A DNA stretch of 64,000 nucleotides, taken from NCBI GenBank assembly GCA_001282665.1, contig LN874945.1, positions 1 to 64,000 of the forward strand. The letters run 5' to 3'. Of this stretch, positions 17,831 through 27,025 are shown one piece after another. Below the pieces are notes generated by a model. The model worked only from the letters and a program-made list of their open reading frames with translations. It did not search any database and was not told the origin of the DNA. This DNA is from Clostridiales bacterium mt11. GTDB lineage: Bacteria; Bacillota; Clostridia; Tissierellales; Tepidimicrobiaceae. The position numbers and the translations under genes were made by a program. How positions within the stretch are numbered: the stretch's first letter is position 1; the number at the start of each line of letters is the position of its first letter.

Positions 17831-18850
17831 TTGAACTCAAGAGAAAGGCTTCTTTCTGTATTGAAGGGAAATAAAGTAGATAGACTACCTTGTATTTGCC
17901 CTGGTGGAATGATGAATATGATTATAACTGAATTAATGGAAAGAACAGGGATCATGTGGCCAGATGCTCATATAGATGCGAATAAAATGGCAGACCTTGC
18001 AGCAGCTGTATATGAATATGGGATGTTTGAAAACTATGGAGTTCCATTCTGCATGACTATTGAAGCAGAAGCTATGGGTGCAGGTATTGATATGGGTTCA
18101 AAAATATTCGAACCCCATGTTGTCGATTATGTTATTGATTCTGTGTCTGAATATAATAAACTAAAGGCATTAGATGTAAATAGTGGAAGGGCTAAGGTAA
18201 CTATAGATGCCATTTCAATTTTAAATAATAAGGGAGGTGGAGTACCTATAGTCGGTAATCTTTCAGGCCCTATTAGTGTAGCTTCATCACTTATGGAACC
18301 GGTAATATATTACAAAGAGTTGAGAAGAAAAAAAGAAGATGCACATAAATTCATGGAGTTTGTTACAAATCAAATTATTGAATTTGGCCAAGCTCAAGTA
18401 AAAGCAGGAGCAGATGTAATTGCCATATCTGATCCAAGCGGTACTGGTGAAATATTAGGTCCAAAATACTTTGAAGAATATGCAGTTAAATACATTAATA
18501 TGCTAATAGATGGCATTAGAGAAGTTGACGAAAATTTTCCTATAATTGTTCATATATGTGGTCAAATGCGTAGTGTATATTCTGAAATAAGAGAATTAAA
18601 AGCAGATGCCTTTAGTTTCGATGCAGTTGTTAGCATAAAGGAAATAAGAAAGTATATGGAAGATAAAATTTTAATGGGCAATATAAGTTCATTTGCTCTT
18701 GAGTCTTCTGACGAAGAAAAGATTAAGAAAATGACTGAAAATGCAATTAATAGTGGTATAAATATTGTTTCCCCTGCTTGTGGACTTGGGACACAATCAC
18801 CAATGAAAAATATCCAAGCTATATTAAAAACTGTTAAAAGTAAAAATTAA
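17831..18850 (+). CDS. UroD/MtaA-family corrinoid methyltransferase 2
   Basis: This 339-aa protein has the same fold and zinc ligands His241, Cys243 (HICGQM) and Cys317 (SPACGLGTQSP). It starts with NSRERLLSVLKGNKVDRLP, the usual N-terminus of the MtaA/CmuA group. The TTG at 17831 is preferred to TTG 17825 because AGGAGG (17817-17822) is 8 nt from the former and only 2 nt from the latter. It could be the enzyme that passes the methyl group from the corrinoid protein to an acceptor (MT II), or a second substrate enzyme. No MtrH-type tetrahydrofolate methyltransferase is present in the cluster. Confidence 0.82.
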   Translation: MNSRERLLSVLKGNKVDRLPCICPGGMMNMIITELMERTGIMWPDAHIDANKMADLAAAVYEYGMFENYGVPFCMTIEAEAMGAGIDMGSKIFEPHVVDYVIDSVSEYNKLKALDVNSGRAKVTIDAISILNNKGGGVPIVGNLSGPISVASSLMEPVIYYKELRRKKEDAHKFMEFVTNQIIEFGQAQVKAGADVIAISDPSGTGEILGPKYFEEYAVKYINMLIDGIREVDENFPIIVHICGQMRSVYSEIRELKADAFSFDAVVSIKEIRKYMEDKILMGNISSFALESSDEEKIKKMTENAINSGINIVSPACGLGTQSPMKNIQAILKTVKSKN

Positions 18851-18865
18851 CAATAAGGAGGAAAT

Positions 18866-19816
18866 ATGACCGTAAAAATAGACATTATCTCTGGCTTTTT
18901 AGGAGCAGGAAAAACAACTATGATTAAAAAATTATTAGATGCAGATGTATTAGGTAATAGAATTGCCATAATAGAAAATGAATTTGGAGATATTAGTATA
19001 GATTCTAATAGACTAGAGGAATCGGGTGTTGAAATAAAAGAAATATCCTCAGGGTGTATTTGTTGTACACTTTCGGGAGATTTTCAAAAAGCAATTAAGG
19101 AACTCATTAAGGAACATAATCCCAATAGAATTATAATTGAACCAACTGGAGTAGGAAGATTGACTGACATAATCTCTATAATTAATGTGATTAAAGAATC
19201 TGAGGATATTGAATTAAATATGGCTATGACAATAGTGGATGTATTGGAATTTGAAGATTTTATTGATGTTTTTGGGGATTTCTTTATAGATCAAATCCAA
19301 TATGCAAATATTATTGCTATTAGTAAAACTCAATTAACTGATGAACTTAGAGTTAATAGTGTAATAGGGTCTATTAGGAAAATAAACTCTAATGCTAATA
19401 TAATTGCCACACCATGGGATGAATTGGAAGCTAGGGATATTTTAGATGTTGTAAAATCAAGTATATTAAATGAGGATACTTGTTTGTATGATGGTCATTG
19501 TTGTAATCATGGCCATTATCATGACCATAACCATGAAGATGATTCAGCTAATACTTTTGACTATTATTCTTTTGAAACAATGAAAATATATAGTCATGAA
19601 GAGTTAGCTTATATTTTAAGTTCCTTAAAGAATCCAATTTATGGGAAGGTTTTAAGGGCTAAAGGTTTTCTTTTAGATGCTGATAGGAAGTGGGTTGATT
19701 TTGATTTTACACCTAGTAATTATGATATTCGAAAAGGAAGAGTGAAAACCATAGGTCAAGTTGCAGTTATAGGAAAGGATTTAAATATAAATTCCATTAG
19801 GAATTTATTTGATTAA
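18866..19816 (+). CDS. CobW/COG0523-family metal-chaperone GTPase
   Basis: This 316-aa protein has Walker A GFLGAGKTT (residues 10-18), the metal-binding C-x-C-C motif (Cys64, Cys66, Cys67 in SGCICCTLSG), ENEFG, and a histidine-rich stretch around residues 211-226 before the C-terminal CobW domain. COG0523 proteins hand Zn or Co to client enzymes using GTP. It lies 15 nt after methyltransferase 2. The clients are probably the zinc-dependent methyltransferases, or it may serve cobalt for the corrinoid; that is inference from context. Confidence 0.85.
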   Translation: MTVKIDIISGFLGAGKTTMIKKLLDADVLGNRIAIIENEFGDISIDSNRLEESGVEIKEISSGCICCTLSGDFQKAIKELIKEHNPNRIIIEPTGVGRLTDIISIINVIKESEDIELNMAMTIVDVLEFEDFIDVFGDFFIDQIQYANIIAISKTQLTDELRVNSVIGSIRKINSNANIIATPWDELEARDILDVVKSSILNEDTCLYDGHCCNHGHYHDHNHEDDSANTFDYYSFETMKIYSHEELAYILSSLKNPIYGKVLRAKGFLLDADRKWVDFDFTPSNYDIRKGRVKTIGQVAVIGKDLNINSIRNLFD

Positions 19817-19837
19817 ACTTCTAGAAAGGTTGATAAG

Positions 19838-20692
19838 ATGGCAGATATATTTAAATGTATAGGAAATGAAGTAGAAGCGGTACCTGATAGTGTTTTACAA
19901 GGTTTAAATCTCTCCTTTGAAGAATTAAATAGGTATGATTCTAACATTGTTAATTTGTCAAAAACTTTAAAAGAGTATAAAGGTAGTCAATTTTGCAGAT
20001 TACCCTTTTGTCATACTTTAGAAGCTGAAACCTTTGGATCTAAAGTGGTTTTTGACCATATATATGGTAATAGAATTGGAGAATATGCTATAAATGATAT
20101 AGATTCAATATGTGATTTAAAGGATTTTGACTTAAAGAAAGGAAGAATTGCCGAAGTTTTAAAGGCTATAAGCATATTAAAGGATGAGGGAGAAAATGTA
20201 TTTCTTGAAATAACTGGTCCTTTCACCATAGGAACATCAATTATTAATAGTGAACTGTTTTTTAAGGCCATTAGAAAGGATAGAGAAAAGGTTTTAGAAT
20301 TATTAAAAATAATTGAGGATAATGTAGTGGACTTCATTCTGGAAGGGATAAATTCAGGAGCAGACATAATTTCTTTTGCTGATCCTGCGGGAACTTTAGA
20401 TATAGTTGGGCCAAAGATTTATAAGGACTTATCTGGGAAATCAGCTTATAATATTTTAAAGAGAGTTGAAGATAAATTAGGTGATTCAATGGTTCATCTA
20501 TGCGGTAAAACCTCTTCTTCTCTTGAATCTATAGGACTTTTAGAAACTGAAAAGGTAATGGTGGAAGGGCAAGATTATTTTGGAAAGATATTGAACATAA
20601 AAAATAAAAGAAAAGATATAAAAATCTTAGGTCATTGGTGCTTAAAAACAAAGGCAATAACTAATGAGTTGACAATTTGCAAACTTATTTAA
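19838..20692 (+). CDS. Short UroD-fold methyltransferase homologue 3
   Basis: This 284-aa protein is shorter than its two neighbours (339-370 aa). The HxCG motif is kept (His220, Cys222 in HLCGKT). The third ligand would be Cys268 in GHWC near the end, and the usual C-terminal (T)P-x-E-N tail is absent. The N-terminus begins FKCIGNEVEAVPDSVLQGLNL. A broken second copy of this gene type lies at 22451. It may bind the activator or corrinoid protein rather than a methyl donor. Membership of the superfamily is clear, function is not. Confidence 0.68.
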   Translation: MADIFKCIGNEVEAVPDSVLQGLNLSFEELNRYDSNIVNLSKTLKEYKGSQFCRLPFCHTLEAETFGSKVVFDHIYGNRIGEYAINDIDSICDLKDFDLKKGRIAEVLKAISILKDEGENVFLEITGPFTIGTSIINSELFFKAIRKDREKVLELLKIIEDNVVDFILEGINSGADIISFADPAGTLDIVGPKIYKDLSGKSAYNILKRVEDKLGDSMVHLCGKTSSSLESIGLLETEKVMVEGQDYFGKILNIKNKRKDIKILGHWCLKTKAITNELTICKLI

Positions 20693-20712
20693 AAAACGAA
20701 AGGAAGTATGCA

Positions 20713-22437
20713 ATGCCAAAAGTAAGTTTTGCTAAAGAAAATATATGTATTGAAGTTGAAAAAAATACAATTTTACTGGATGCTATTAGAAAAGCTAATC
20801 TAAACATTGAAACACCTTGTAATGGCATGGGATTTTGCGGAAAATGTAAGATAATAGCTAAAGGACAATTATCTGAACCAACGGATAGGGAAGAAAAGAT
20901 TATCAATGGGGAAAAGAATGAACGACTATCATGTATGGCGGAAATTTTAGGTGATGTAGAAGTAGAATTAATAGAAAAACAAAAAGTGTTAAAGACAATT
21001 AATAAGGGTTTTAGTATTGACGTAGAAATTGATAGTCCTGTTAGACTAGTAAAGCTTCCTGAGATAAACAGGTCAAGTTCTGTTCCATATGTTGACGATA
21101 TAGGGTATAAAGTTAGCTCACCAGATTTATATAGAAAGATTGCTTTTATTGAAGAAGGTAGTTTTAAAGAAATTTGGGGTGTAGTTTTTGAGGATAAGCT
21201 ATTGGATATTTGTACTTATAAGAAGGATATATTAGGCTTAGCCATAGATATTGGAACTACAGGCGTTTCATATTATCTAGTTGATTTATCCAACGGAGAA
21301 ATAGTTAAGAACCTATCCTCTTTAAATCCTCAGACCCAGTATGGTGGAGATGTAATAACAAGGATTACATATTGTATGGAAAACTCATCAGGCGCTGTTA
21401 AACTTCAGGAGTTAATAGTAGATGAAATAAATAATGCAATTAATAAAATTGTTGATAATTATTATAGTATTAATGATATTTATCATATTGCTATTGCGGC
21501 AAATACCACAATGATACATTTGTTATTGGGAATAAACCCTAGATCATTAGCAGTATCACCATATAGATCAGTATTTTTAGATTGTCAAAGTATTAAAGCA
21601 AGGGATATATCAATTAAGGCCAATGATGAAGCATTGCTAACCATAATTCCATCTGCTTCATCCTATGTAGGTGGGGACATAGTATCAGGTATTATGGCTT
21701 CAGGTTTTCAAAATAATAAAAAAGCTGTGTATATAGATATTGGTACAAATGGCGAACTTGCAGCATTAAGGGATGGAAAGATAATATGTACTTCTACTGC
21801 TGCAGGACCAGCGTTGGAAGGTATGAATATTGAATGTGGATGCCGTGCAGAAGATGGAGCTATAGAAAGATTTGATATTGATGAAGAATATAATATTCAT
21901 TATTCAACAATAGGAAATTCTAAAGCAATAGGAATTTGTGGTAGTGGCCTTATAGATGTAGCTGGAGCATTGGTAAGAAGAGGCATTATAATGAAATCTG
22001 GCAGATGGAATAAGAATATATATCCTAAGTTAGCTGAAAGACTAGTGGATAAGAAATTCTATATAACTGATGATGTGTATATTTCTCAAAAGGATATAAG
22101 ACAAATTCAATTAGCAAAGGGAGCTATAGCAGCTGGTGTAACAATGATGTTAGACCAAATAGGATTAGGTATTGAAGATATACCATTGATTTACATAGCT
22201 GGAGCTTTTGGTTATCATATAAATCCAAATAATATAAAGGAAATAGGATTGATACCTAAAGGCTTTAACGGAGATATAAAGTTCTTAGGAAATACTTCAC
22301 TAGAAGGTGCAAGGCTTGCTTTGATTAATGCTGACTGCTATAAAATGGTGTATGATATAAAGGAAAACATGGAAGTACTAGAGTTGTCCTTAAAAGAAAA
22401 CTTTCAGGATGTTTTCGTATCTCATCTAAATTTCTAG
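20713..22437 (+). CDS. RACo-type reductive activator of corrinoid protein (ASKHA ATPase, [2Fe-2S])
   Basis: This 574-aa protein has an N-terminal plant-type [2Fe-2S] ferredoxin domain (Cys36, Cys42, Cys45, Cys74). A linker and a large DUF4445/ASKHA ATPase domain follow, with LAIDIGTTGVSYYLVDL, YIDIGTNGELAAL and GICGSGLIDVAGAL. Such proteins use ATP to drive reduction of the inactive Co(II) form of a corrinoid protein back to Co(I). The 2Fe-2S domain marks the RACo type rather than the ferredoxin-like RamA type. ATG 20713 follows AAAGGAAG; an in-frame extension to 20677 overlaps the previous gene and has no site. It completes the functional set. Confidence 0.88.
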   Translation: MPKVSFAKENICIEVEKNTILLDAIRKANLNIETPCNGMGFCGKCKIIAKGQLSEPTDREEKIINGEKNERLSCMAEILGDVEVELIEKQKVLKTINKGFSIDVEIDSPVRLVKLPEINRSSSVPYVDDIGYKVSSPDLYRKIAFIEEGSFKEIWGVVFEDKLLDICTYKKDILGLAIDIGTTGVSYYLVDLSNGEIVKNLSSLNPQTQYGGDVITRITYCMENSSGAVKLQELIVDEINNAINKIVDNYYSINDIYHIAIAANTTMIHLLLGINPRSLAVSPYRSVFLDCQSIKARDISIKANDEALLTIIPSASSYVGGDIVSGIMASGFQNNKKAVYIDIGTNGELAALRDGKIICTSTAAGPALEGMNIECGCRAEDGAIERFDIDEEYNIHYSTIGNSKAIGICGSGLIDVAGALVRRGIIMKSGRWNKNIYPKLAERLVDKKFYITDDVYISQKDIRQIQLAKGAIAAGVTMMLDQIGLGIEDIPLIYIAGAFGYHINPNNIKEIGLIPKGFNGDIKFLGNTSLEGARLALINADCYKMVYDIKENMEVLELSLKENFQDVFVSHLNF

Positions 22438-22450
22438 AATAGGTGGTAAA

Positions 22451-22788
22451 ATGGTGATAGATAAATTGAAATGTATCGGTGAGGACGAAAAATCAATAAC
22501 TGATGGAATTCTGGAAGATTTAAACTTGCTTTCTGTCATACTGTAGAAGCTGAAGCTTTTAGTTAAAAAGTTGTTTTTGAACTATAGGTTTGGTAATAGA
22601 ATTACAGGATATGTAATTAATGATATAAATTTGTTTGAGTATATGGAATTATATTTTAGAGCCTATAAAAAAGGGTCTTGATATAATCTCCTATGCAGAT
22701 TCTGTTGAGCCAATGGATATAGTTGAGTAGAGCTTTTTTAAAGAATTTACTCTAAACTTACACCTGTAAATTCATCATGGTTGGTTAT
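22451..22788 (+). pseudogene. Decayed, truncated paralogue of the short UroD-fold gene
   Basis: An ATG with AGGTGG upstream opens KLKCIGEDEKSITDGILEDLNL, like the start of the gene at 19838 (FKCIGNEVEAVPDSVLQGLNL). Frameshifts and stops follow. Further pieces remain recognisable in shifting frames: CHTVEAEAF, GNRITGYVINDI and GLDIISYADSVEPMDIV, which correspond to CHTLEAETF, GNRIGEYAINDI and GADIISFADPAGTLDIV. The sequence stops at the left end of the second ISLre2 copy. Internal deletions have removed most of the barrel. Confidence 0.8.
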
Positions 22789-24477
22789 GTTAGTGTAAAA
22801 TAATTGTAGGAAAAAATACAAAAAAGAATAGCCCCATATGTTATGATAGAAGTGTCAAAAACAAAAATCATAATAAAGGAGGCTATTCTTATGAATACAA
22901 TTATACACGAAATTATAGAAAAAATCACTAGAGATTTCAATAATAATATAGAGGATTTGATGTTAAATAGCAGGGATATATCAAGATTCATAATAAATAC
23001 TAAAAAATCATTGGATGAAATAGGAGCAATGATAGTAAAAGAAGCCTTAGAGATGCTAGATGAAATAATAAGAGAATCTAGTAGTAGGAAAAAGGAATAT
23101 TACATACAAAGAAGAAATGACGAAAAAACTTTAATTACAATATTTGGAGAAGTAAATTATCTAAGGACATATTACAAAAGTAAAAAAGATGGCAGCTATA
23201 GATATCTTTCAGATGAACTAGTAGGAATATATCCATATGAAAGAATGGATCTTTCATACGAATCGGAATTAATAAAAGAAGCTATAGAAACATCCTATGA
23301 GAAATCAGGTAAAAGAACCTCAAGTAATGTACAAGTAACAAAACAAACAGTAATGAACACCATAAGAAAGCTAGGAGAAGTAGAAAATGACGAAGCGAAA
23401 TTGCCAACTAAAAAGAAACAAGTAAAAACAATCTATATAGAAGCAGACGAAGACCATGTAGCATTGCAAAATGGGAAAAATAAAGAAATAAAATTAATCT
23501 ATGTCCATGAAGGCAAGAAATACAAATCAAAAGGAAGATATGAATTAATAAATAAAAAATACTTTACAGGCTCATTAAAAAATAGTGAAGAATTATGGCT
23601 AGAAGTTGCTAATTATCTAGAAGAAGCATATGAAATGGATAAGGTAGAAAAGATATATATCTCAGGAGATGGAGCAAGCTGGATAAAAGAAGGGCTAAAC
23701 TGGATTAAAGGAAGTAAACACGTACTAGATTACTTTCATTTATCCAAGTATGTAAGAAAAGCAACAGCACATATGCCTCATACAATAGAAGTATTATGGA
23801 GCTATATAAATAACCGTAATAAAGACCATGTAAAAGAATTACTAAACTTCATAATAGAAGAAACAGAATCACAGACCAAGAAAGAAGCAGTGAAGGACAG
23901 TAAAAGATATATATTAAACCATTGGGACTCAATAATGAGGGGTTATGAGGAAGAATATATAGGTTGTAGTGCAGAAGGTCATATAAGCCATATATTATCC
24001 TCTAGATTAAGCTCAAGGCCATTAGGTTGGAGTTTGGTAGGAGCAGATCAAATGGCTCGCTTAAGAGTATATAAAGCAAATGGTGGTGATATATACGAAT
24101 TACTAAGTAAGAAAAAAGGAGAAAGGCAAAAGGAAAATAGAATAATAGAGTTAGAAAAAAAGGTAGTAAAGAAGAAACTAAGAACAGCATCAGCAGAAAC
24201 CATAGACAATATACCCTATATAAATGATGGAAGAAGAACTTGGCAACGACAGATACTAAAAGCCATTAGAGGTGCTTAAAAAGAATCAATAGTAGGTAAC
24301 AAACAAATTTAAATATAGAAAGAGCTATAATGAATAATAAAATAAAATGTTATAGCTTAATTTAGTGACCCCAAAAACAAATAGCTTATAAAAAAATTGG
24401 TGAAACAAGCAACTATGCACTTTTCATAAAATATGGGGAAATTTAAAAAAATTTTCCTACAGTAACTTGACACTATC
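22789..24477 (+). mobile_element. ISLre2-family element, right copy, both ends present
   Basis: This copy of 1689 bp has a left terminus at 22789 (GTTAGTGT) and a right terminus at 24477 that match as imperfect inverted repeats. The right terminus is followed by ATCCTTTTAT, which is not found before its own left end but before the left end of the other copy. An inner inverted repeat near 24325-24360 (AGCTATAA...TTATAGCT) lies in the non-coding right end. Confidence 0.88.
22891..24279 (+). CDS. ISLre2-family transposase (UPF0236), copy 2
   Basis: The 462-aa product is identical to that of the gene at 10141-11529, with the same ribosome site and start. Identity of the two proteins, and of the flanking IS DNA where compared, argues for very recent duplication or ongoing gene conversion, in contrast with the decay seen in the IS21 remnant inside the island. 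Confidence 0.9.
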   Translation: MNTIIHEIIEKITRDFNNNIEDLMLNSRDISRFIINTKKSLDEIGAMIVKEALEMLDEIIRESSSRKKEYYIQRRNDEKTLITIFGEVNYLRTYYKSKKDGSYRYLSDELVGIYPYERMDLSYESELIKEAIETSYEKSGKRTSSNVQVTKQTVMNTIRKLGEVENDEAKLPTKKKQVKTIYIEADEDHVALQNGKNKEIKLIYVHEGKKYKSKGRYELINKKYFTGSLKNSEELWLEVANYLEEAYEMDKVEKIYISGDGASWIKEGLNWIKGSKHVLDYFHLSKYVRKATAHMPHTIEVLWSYINNRNKDHVKELLNFIIEETESQTKKEAVKDSKRYILNHWDSIMRGYEEEYIGCSAEGHISHILSSRLSSRPLGWSLVGADQMARLRVYKANGGDIYELLSKKKGERQKENRIIELEKKVVKKKLRTASAETIDNIPYINDGRRTWQRQILKAIRGA

Positions 24478-24487
24478 ATCCTTTTAT
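24478..24487 (+). repeat. Right target-site duplication of the composite element
   Basis: ATCCTTTTAT, identical to 10029-10038. It marks the right edge of the island; sequence to the right belongs to the ancestral locus upstream of the alpha/beta hydrolase. Confidence 0.8.
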
Positions 24488-24565
24488 AAAATTGAAGATA
24501 AGCTATCACTTTTCTGTTATACTAATATTGATGATATAAAATTATAAACATTAGGAGTTGATATT

Positions 24566-25372
24566 GTGCCTTACATAAGCATAAAGGATAAAGATATCTA
24601 TTATAAACAATGTGGTACAGGAGAACCAGTTGTTTTTTTAAGTGGGGTTATGATGTCTACTAATAGCTGGTCCCCATTTATAAAAACAGTATCCCAAAAT
24701 TATAATATGATAATGGTAGACCTATTAGATCAAGGTAAGTCTCATGACGGTGAAGATGAATACACTGTAGAAACCCAAGCTCAGATTCTTCAAATTTTTC
24801 TAGATAAGCTTAACTTGGGAAAGGTTAGTTTAATGGGCATGTCCTATGGGGGAAAAGTAGCTCAAGTTTTTGCCTTAAATTATCAAGATAGAGTTAAGTC
24901 CTTAATATTATCCAATACAGATAGCTATACTACAAATTTTATGAAGGATATAGCAAAAAGCTGGGATTATGCAGCAGTTAATCTTAATGGTGATATGTTT
25001 TCTACTATCACAATGCCTTATATGTATTCATATGGTTATTATGAAGAGAACTATGATGATATTTTAATTAAACAAAAGGTATTGTCTAAGGTTTTAAATG
25101 AAAAGTGGTATCAAAGACTTGAGAGGAATTTGAATAGTGCACAGGACTATAATATCCTTGATAGAATTGAAAATATTAAAGTTCCTACTTTAATCATAAG
25201 TTCAGAGTTTGATATTATAACTCCTTTAAGATATCAACAGTTAATTCATGAAAGAATAGAAGGATCTAAATGGGCCATCATAAAGGGGACAGGTCATGCA
25301 GCCATGTATGAAAAGCCCGATGAATATATATCTATAATAATGAAATTTTTAAAAGAAACTATTGGTAAATAA
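24566..25372 (+). CDS. Alpha/beta hydrolase-fold protein
   Basis: This 268-aa protein has the nucleophile elbow GMSYGG (Ser), a probable acid Asp in SSEFDIITPL and the catalytic His in GTGHAAMYEKPDE. The oxyanion region is LSGVMMSTNSW. The start is GTG 24566 with TTAGGAG upstream. The specificity (esterase, lipase, haloperoxidase-like) cannot be read from sequence. It is the first native gene right of the transposon island and is convergent with the MocR regulator. Confidence 0.82.
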   Translation: MPYISIKDKDIYYKQCGTGEPVVFLSGVMMSTNSWSPFIKTVSQNYNMIMVDLLDQGKSHDGEDEYTVETQAQILQIFLDKLNLGKVSLMGMSYGGKVAQVFALNYQDRVKSLILSNTDSYTTNFMKDIAKSWDYAAVNLNGDMFSTITMPYMYSYGYYEENYDDILIKQKVLSKVLNEKWYQRLERNLNSAQDYNILDRIENIKVPTLIISSEFDIITPLRYQQLIHERIEGSKWAIIKGTGHAAMYEKPDEYISIIMKFLKETIGK

Positions 25373-25411
25373 GGCTTATTGGAGCTATATCCTATACATT
25401 ACAATATATAC

Positions 25412-26857
25412 TTATACAAAGGGTAAATATTTGTTGTTATCCACCTTATACCATTTTTTCAAGCAATTTTCAATAATTCTCGTACCATTAACTATTTCCT
25501 CATGGGATACGGCTCCGAAACTTAGTCTTATATAATTAGAATATGTTTTATTATCGATGAAAAATATTTTGCCAGGTACTATGGCTACATTATTTTTTTC
25601 ACATTCATTATATAAGTCGATGGAATCTATCTCTTTCGGCAGTTGAAGCCATATACTAAGCCCACCTTTTGGTTCAACAAAGAAAATACCATATTTTTTT
25701 AATTTATTTAGTTCCTCAACCATAATATTATATTTTTCTGTATATACTTTTTTTATAGTCATAATGTGGTTTTTCCAATAACCCTTTCTTAAGTATAGAT
25801 CAAAGGCTCTTTGTAAAAAACCTGAAGAGGAAATATCAGTAGTATGTTTAGCTTTAACAATATCCTTAAATAGCTTCTTAGGCACTGTCATAAATCCTAT
25901 CCTTACTCCAGGCATAAATATCTTTGAAAAAGATTTTATATATATGACATGATCTAAATTATCCATAGATTTTAATGGCAGCTTTTTATCTTCATCGTAA
26001 TTTAAATCCGTTAAGAAATCATCTTCAATGATATAAAAGTTATGATTTCTACTAAGGTTGATTAGTTCCCTTTTCTTATTCTCACTGTAGGAATAAGTAG
26101 TGGGACTTTGATAATTTGTCATCATATATAGGAATTTAGGATTGTACATCTTAATATTTTTATTTAAAACCTCTAAATTAATCCCATCCTTTTCCATGGG
26201 AATCCCTATTATTTTAGCTCCTCTGGATTGAAAAGCAGCTATAGCACCAGAATAGGTAGGGTTTTCTACAAATATATAATCACCTTGGGAAATTAAAGTT
26301 TTGGCTATAATATCTATTCCTTGCTGACCTCCTGAAATTACCTGAATATGGTCTTCATCAACGGTCATATTATAATTTTCATATAAAAAGTTGGATATGG
26401 ACTCTCTAAAAGGCTCATATCCATTTATTTCTGGATATAGAAAGGCATTACCCTTATCTCTATCTAAAACTTCAATTAGGGCCTGTTTAAACTCCTCAAT
26501 AGGAAATATTTCAGGAGTAGGGGATACAGAAGCAAAATTGATGCTATTTCTTGATATAGGAAGAACTCCTCCCACCATTAGTTCAATATCTCCATCTTCC
26601 ATATAAGGAATCTCCATATTATATCTAGGTCTTTTAACATAGGTTCCACTTCCCTTTATAGAATAGACATATCCCTCTTGTTCGAGAAGTTTATAAGCAT
26701 TTACAACGGTAATATTGTTTACTTCTAGTTTTTTTGATAAACTTCTAATAGAAGAAAGTTTTTCTCCTTCTTTTAATTCTTCTTTTTCAATCATGTTTTT
26801 AATGCTTTCATAGAGTTGTATATATAAAGGGGTGTTTAAATCTTTATTTATTAACAT
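25412..26857 (-). CDS. MocR/PdxR-type regulator (GntR HTH fused to aminotransferase domain)
   Basis: This 481-aa protein has an N-terminal GntR winged helix (LYIQLYESIKNMIEKEELKE, VNNITVVNAYKLLEQEGYV). A fold-type I aminotransferase domain follows, with the PLP lysine in KSFSKIFMPGVRIGF. Such proteins sense PLP, amino acids or PLP adducts. The start is placed at ATG 26857 because GGAGGT (26865-26870) lies directly upstream; that site overlaps the alternative ATG at 26872. No target operon is adjacent, so its regulon is unknown. Confidence 0.85.
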   Translation of the reverse strand: MLINKDLNTPLYIQLYESIKNMIEKEELKEGEKLSSIRSLSKKLEVNNITVVNAYKLLEQEGYVYSIKGSGTYVKRPRYNMEIPYMEDGDIELMVGGVLPISRNSINFASVSPTPEIFPIEEFKQALIEVLDRDKGNAFLYPEINGYEPFRESISNFLYENYNMTVDEDHIQVISGGQQGIDIIAKTLISQGDYIFVENPTYSGAIAAFQSRGAKIIGIPMEKDGINLEVLNKNIKMYNPKFLYMMTNYQSPTTYSYSENKKRELINLSRNHNFYIIEDDFLTDLNYDEDKKLPLKSMDNLDHVIYIKSFSKIFMPGVRIGFMTVPKKLFKDIVKAKHTTDISSSGFLQRAFDLYLRKGYWKNHIMTIKKVYTEKYNIMVEELNKLKKYGIFFVEPKGGLSIWLQLPKEIDSIDLYNECEKNNVAIVPGKIFFIDNKTYSNYIRLSFGAVSHEEIVNGTRIIENCLKKWYKVDNNKYLPFV

Positions 26858-27025
26858 ATTTATAACCTCCATTTTAAATGTATCGATACATTTATTATAT
26901 CAAATTTTTAATTTTCTACAATAACTAGGAGGATTTTTAAACAATCTAAAGAATTATATAGATAATTGATAGGATTAGATTTAACAGTAAAATCAACATG
27001 ATTATAGCAATGATGAGGTGGTATT

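Larger units (their letters stand above)
10039..24477. mobile_element. Composite-transposon-like island bounded by two ISLre2 copies
   Basis: The left end (10039 onward, GTTAGTGT...TTGTAGGAAAA) and the right end read on the other strand (24477 backward, GATAGTGT...CTGTAGGAAAA) match at 21 of the first 26 positions as terminal inverted repeats. Both are bordered by the 10-bp direct repeat ATCCTTTTAT. The inner end of the left copy is lost and the inner end of the right copy has no matching repeat. The cargo is an IS21 remnant, a broken GNAT gene, a MetNIQ-type importer and a corrinoid methyl-transfer cluster. Two routes give this layout: transposition as one unit, or recombination of a circular segment carrying one IS into a resident IS. 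Confidence 0.75.

Noticed and set aside
22772..24480. A separate target duplication around the right ISLre2 copy alone
   Set aside because: TCATC occurs on both sides, but not adjacent to the left end; the only end-adjacent match to the right flank is the one before the left copy at 10029.
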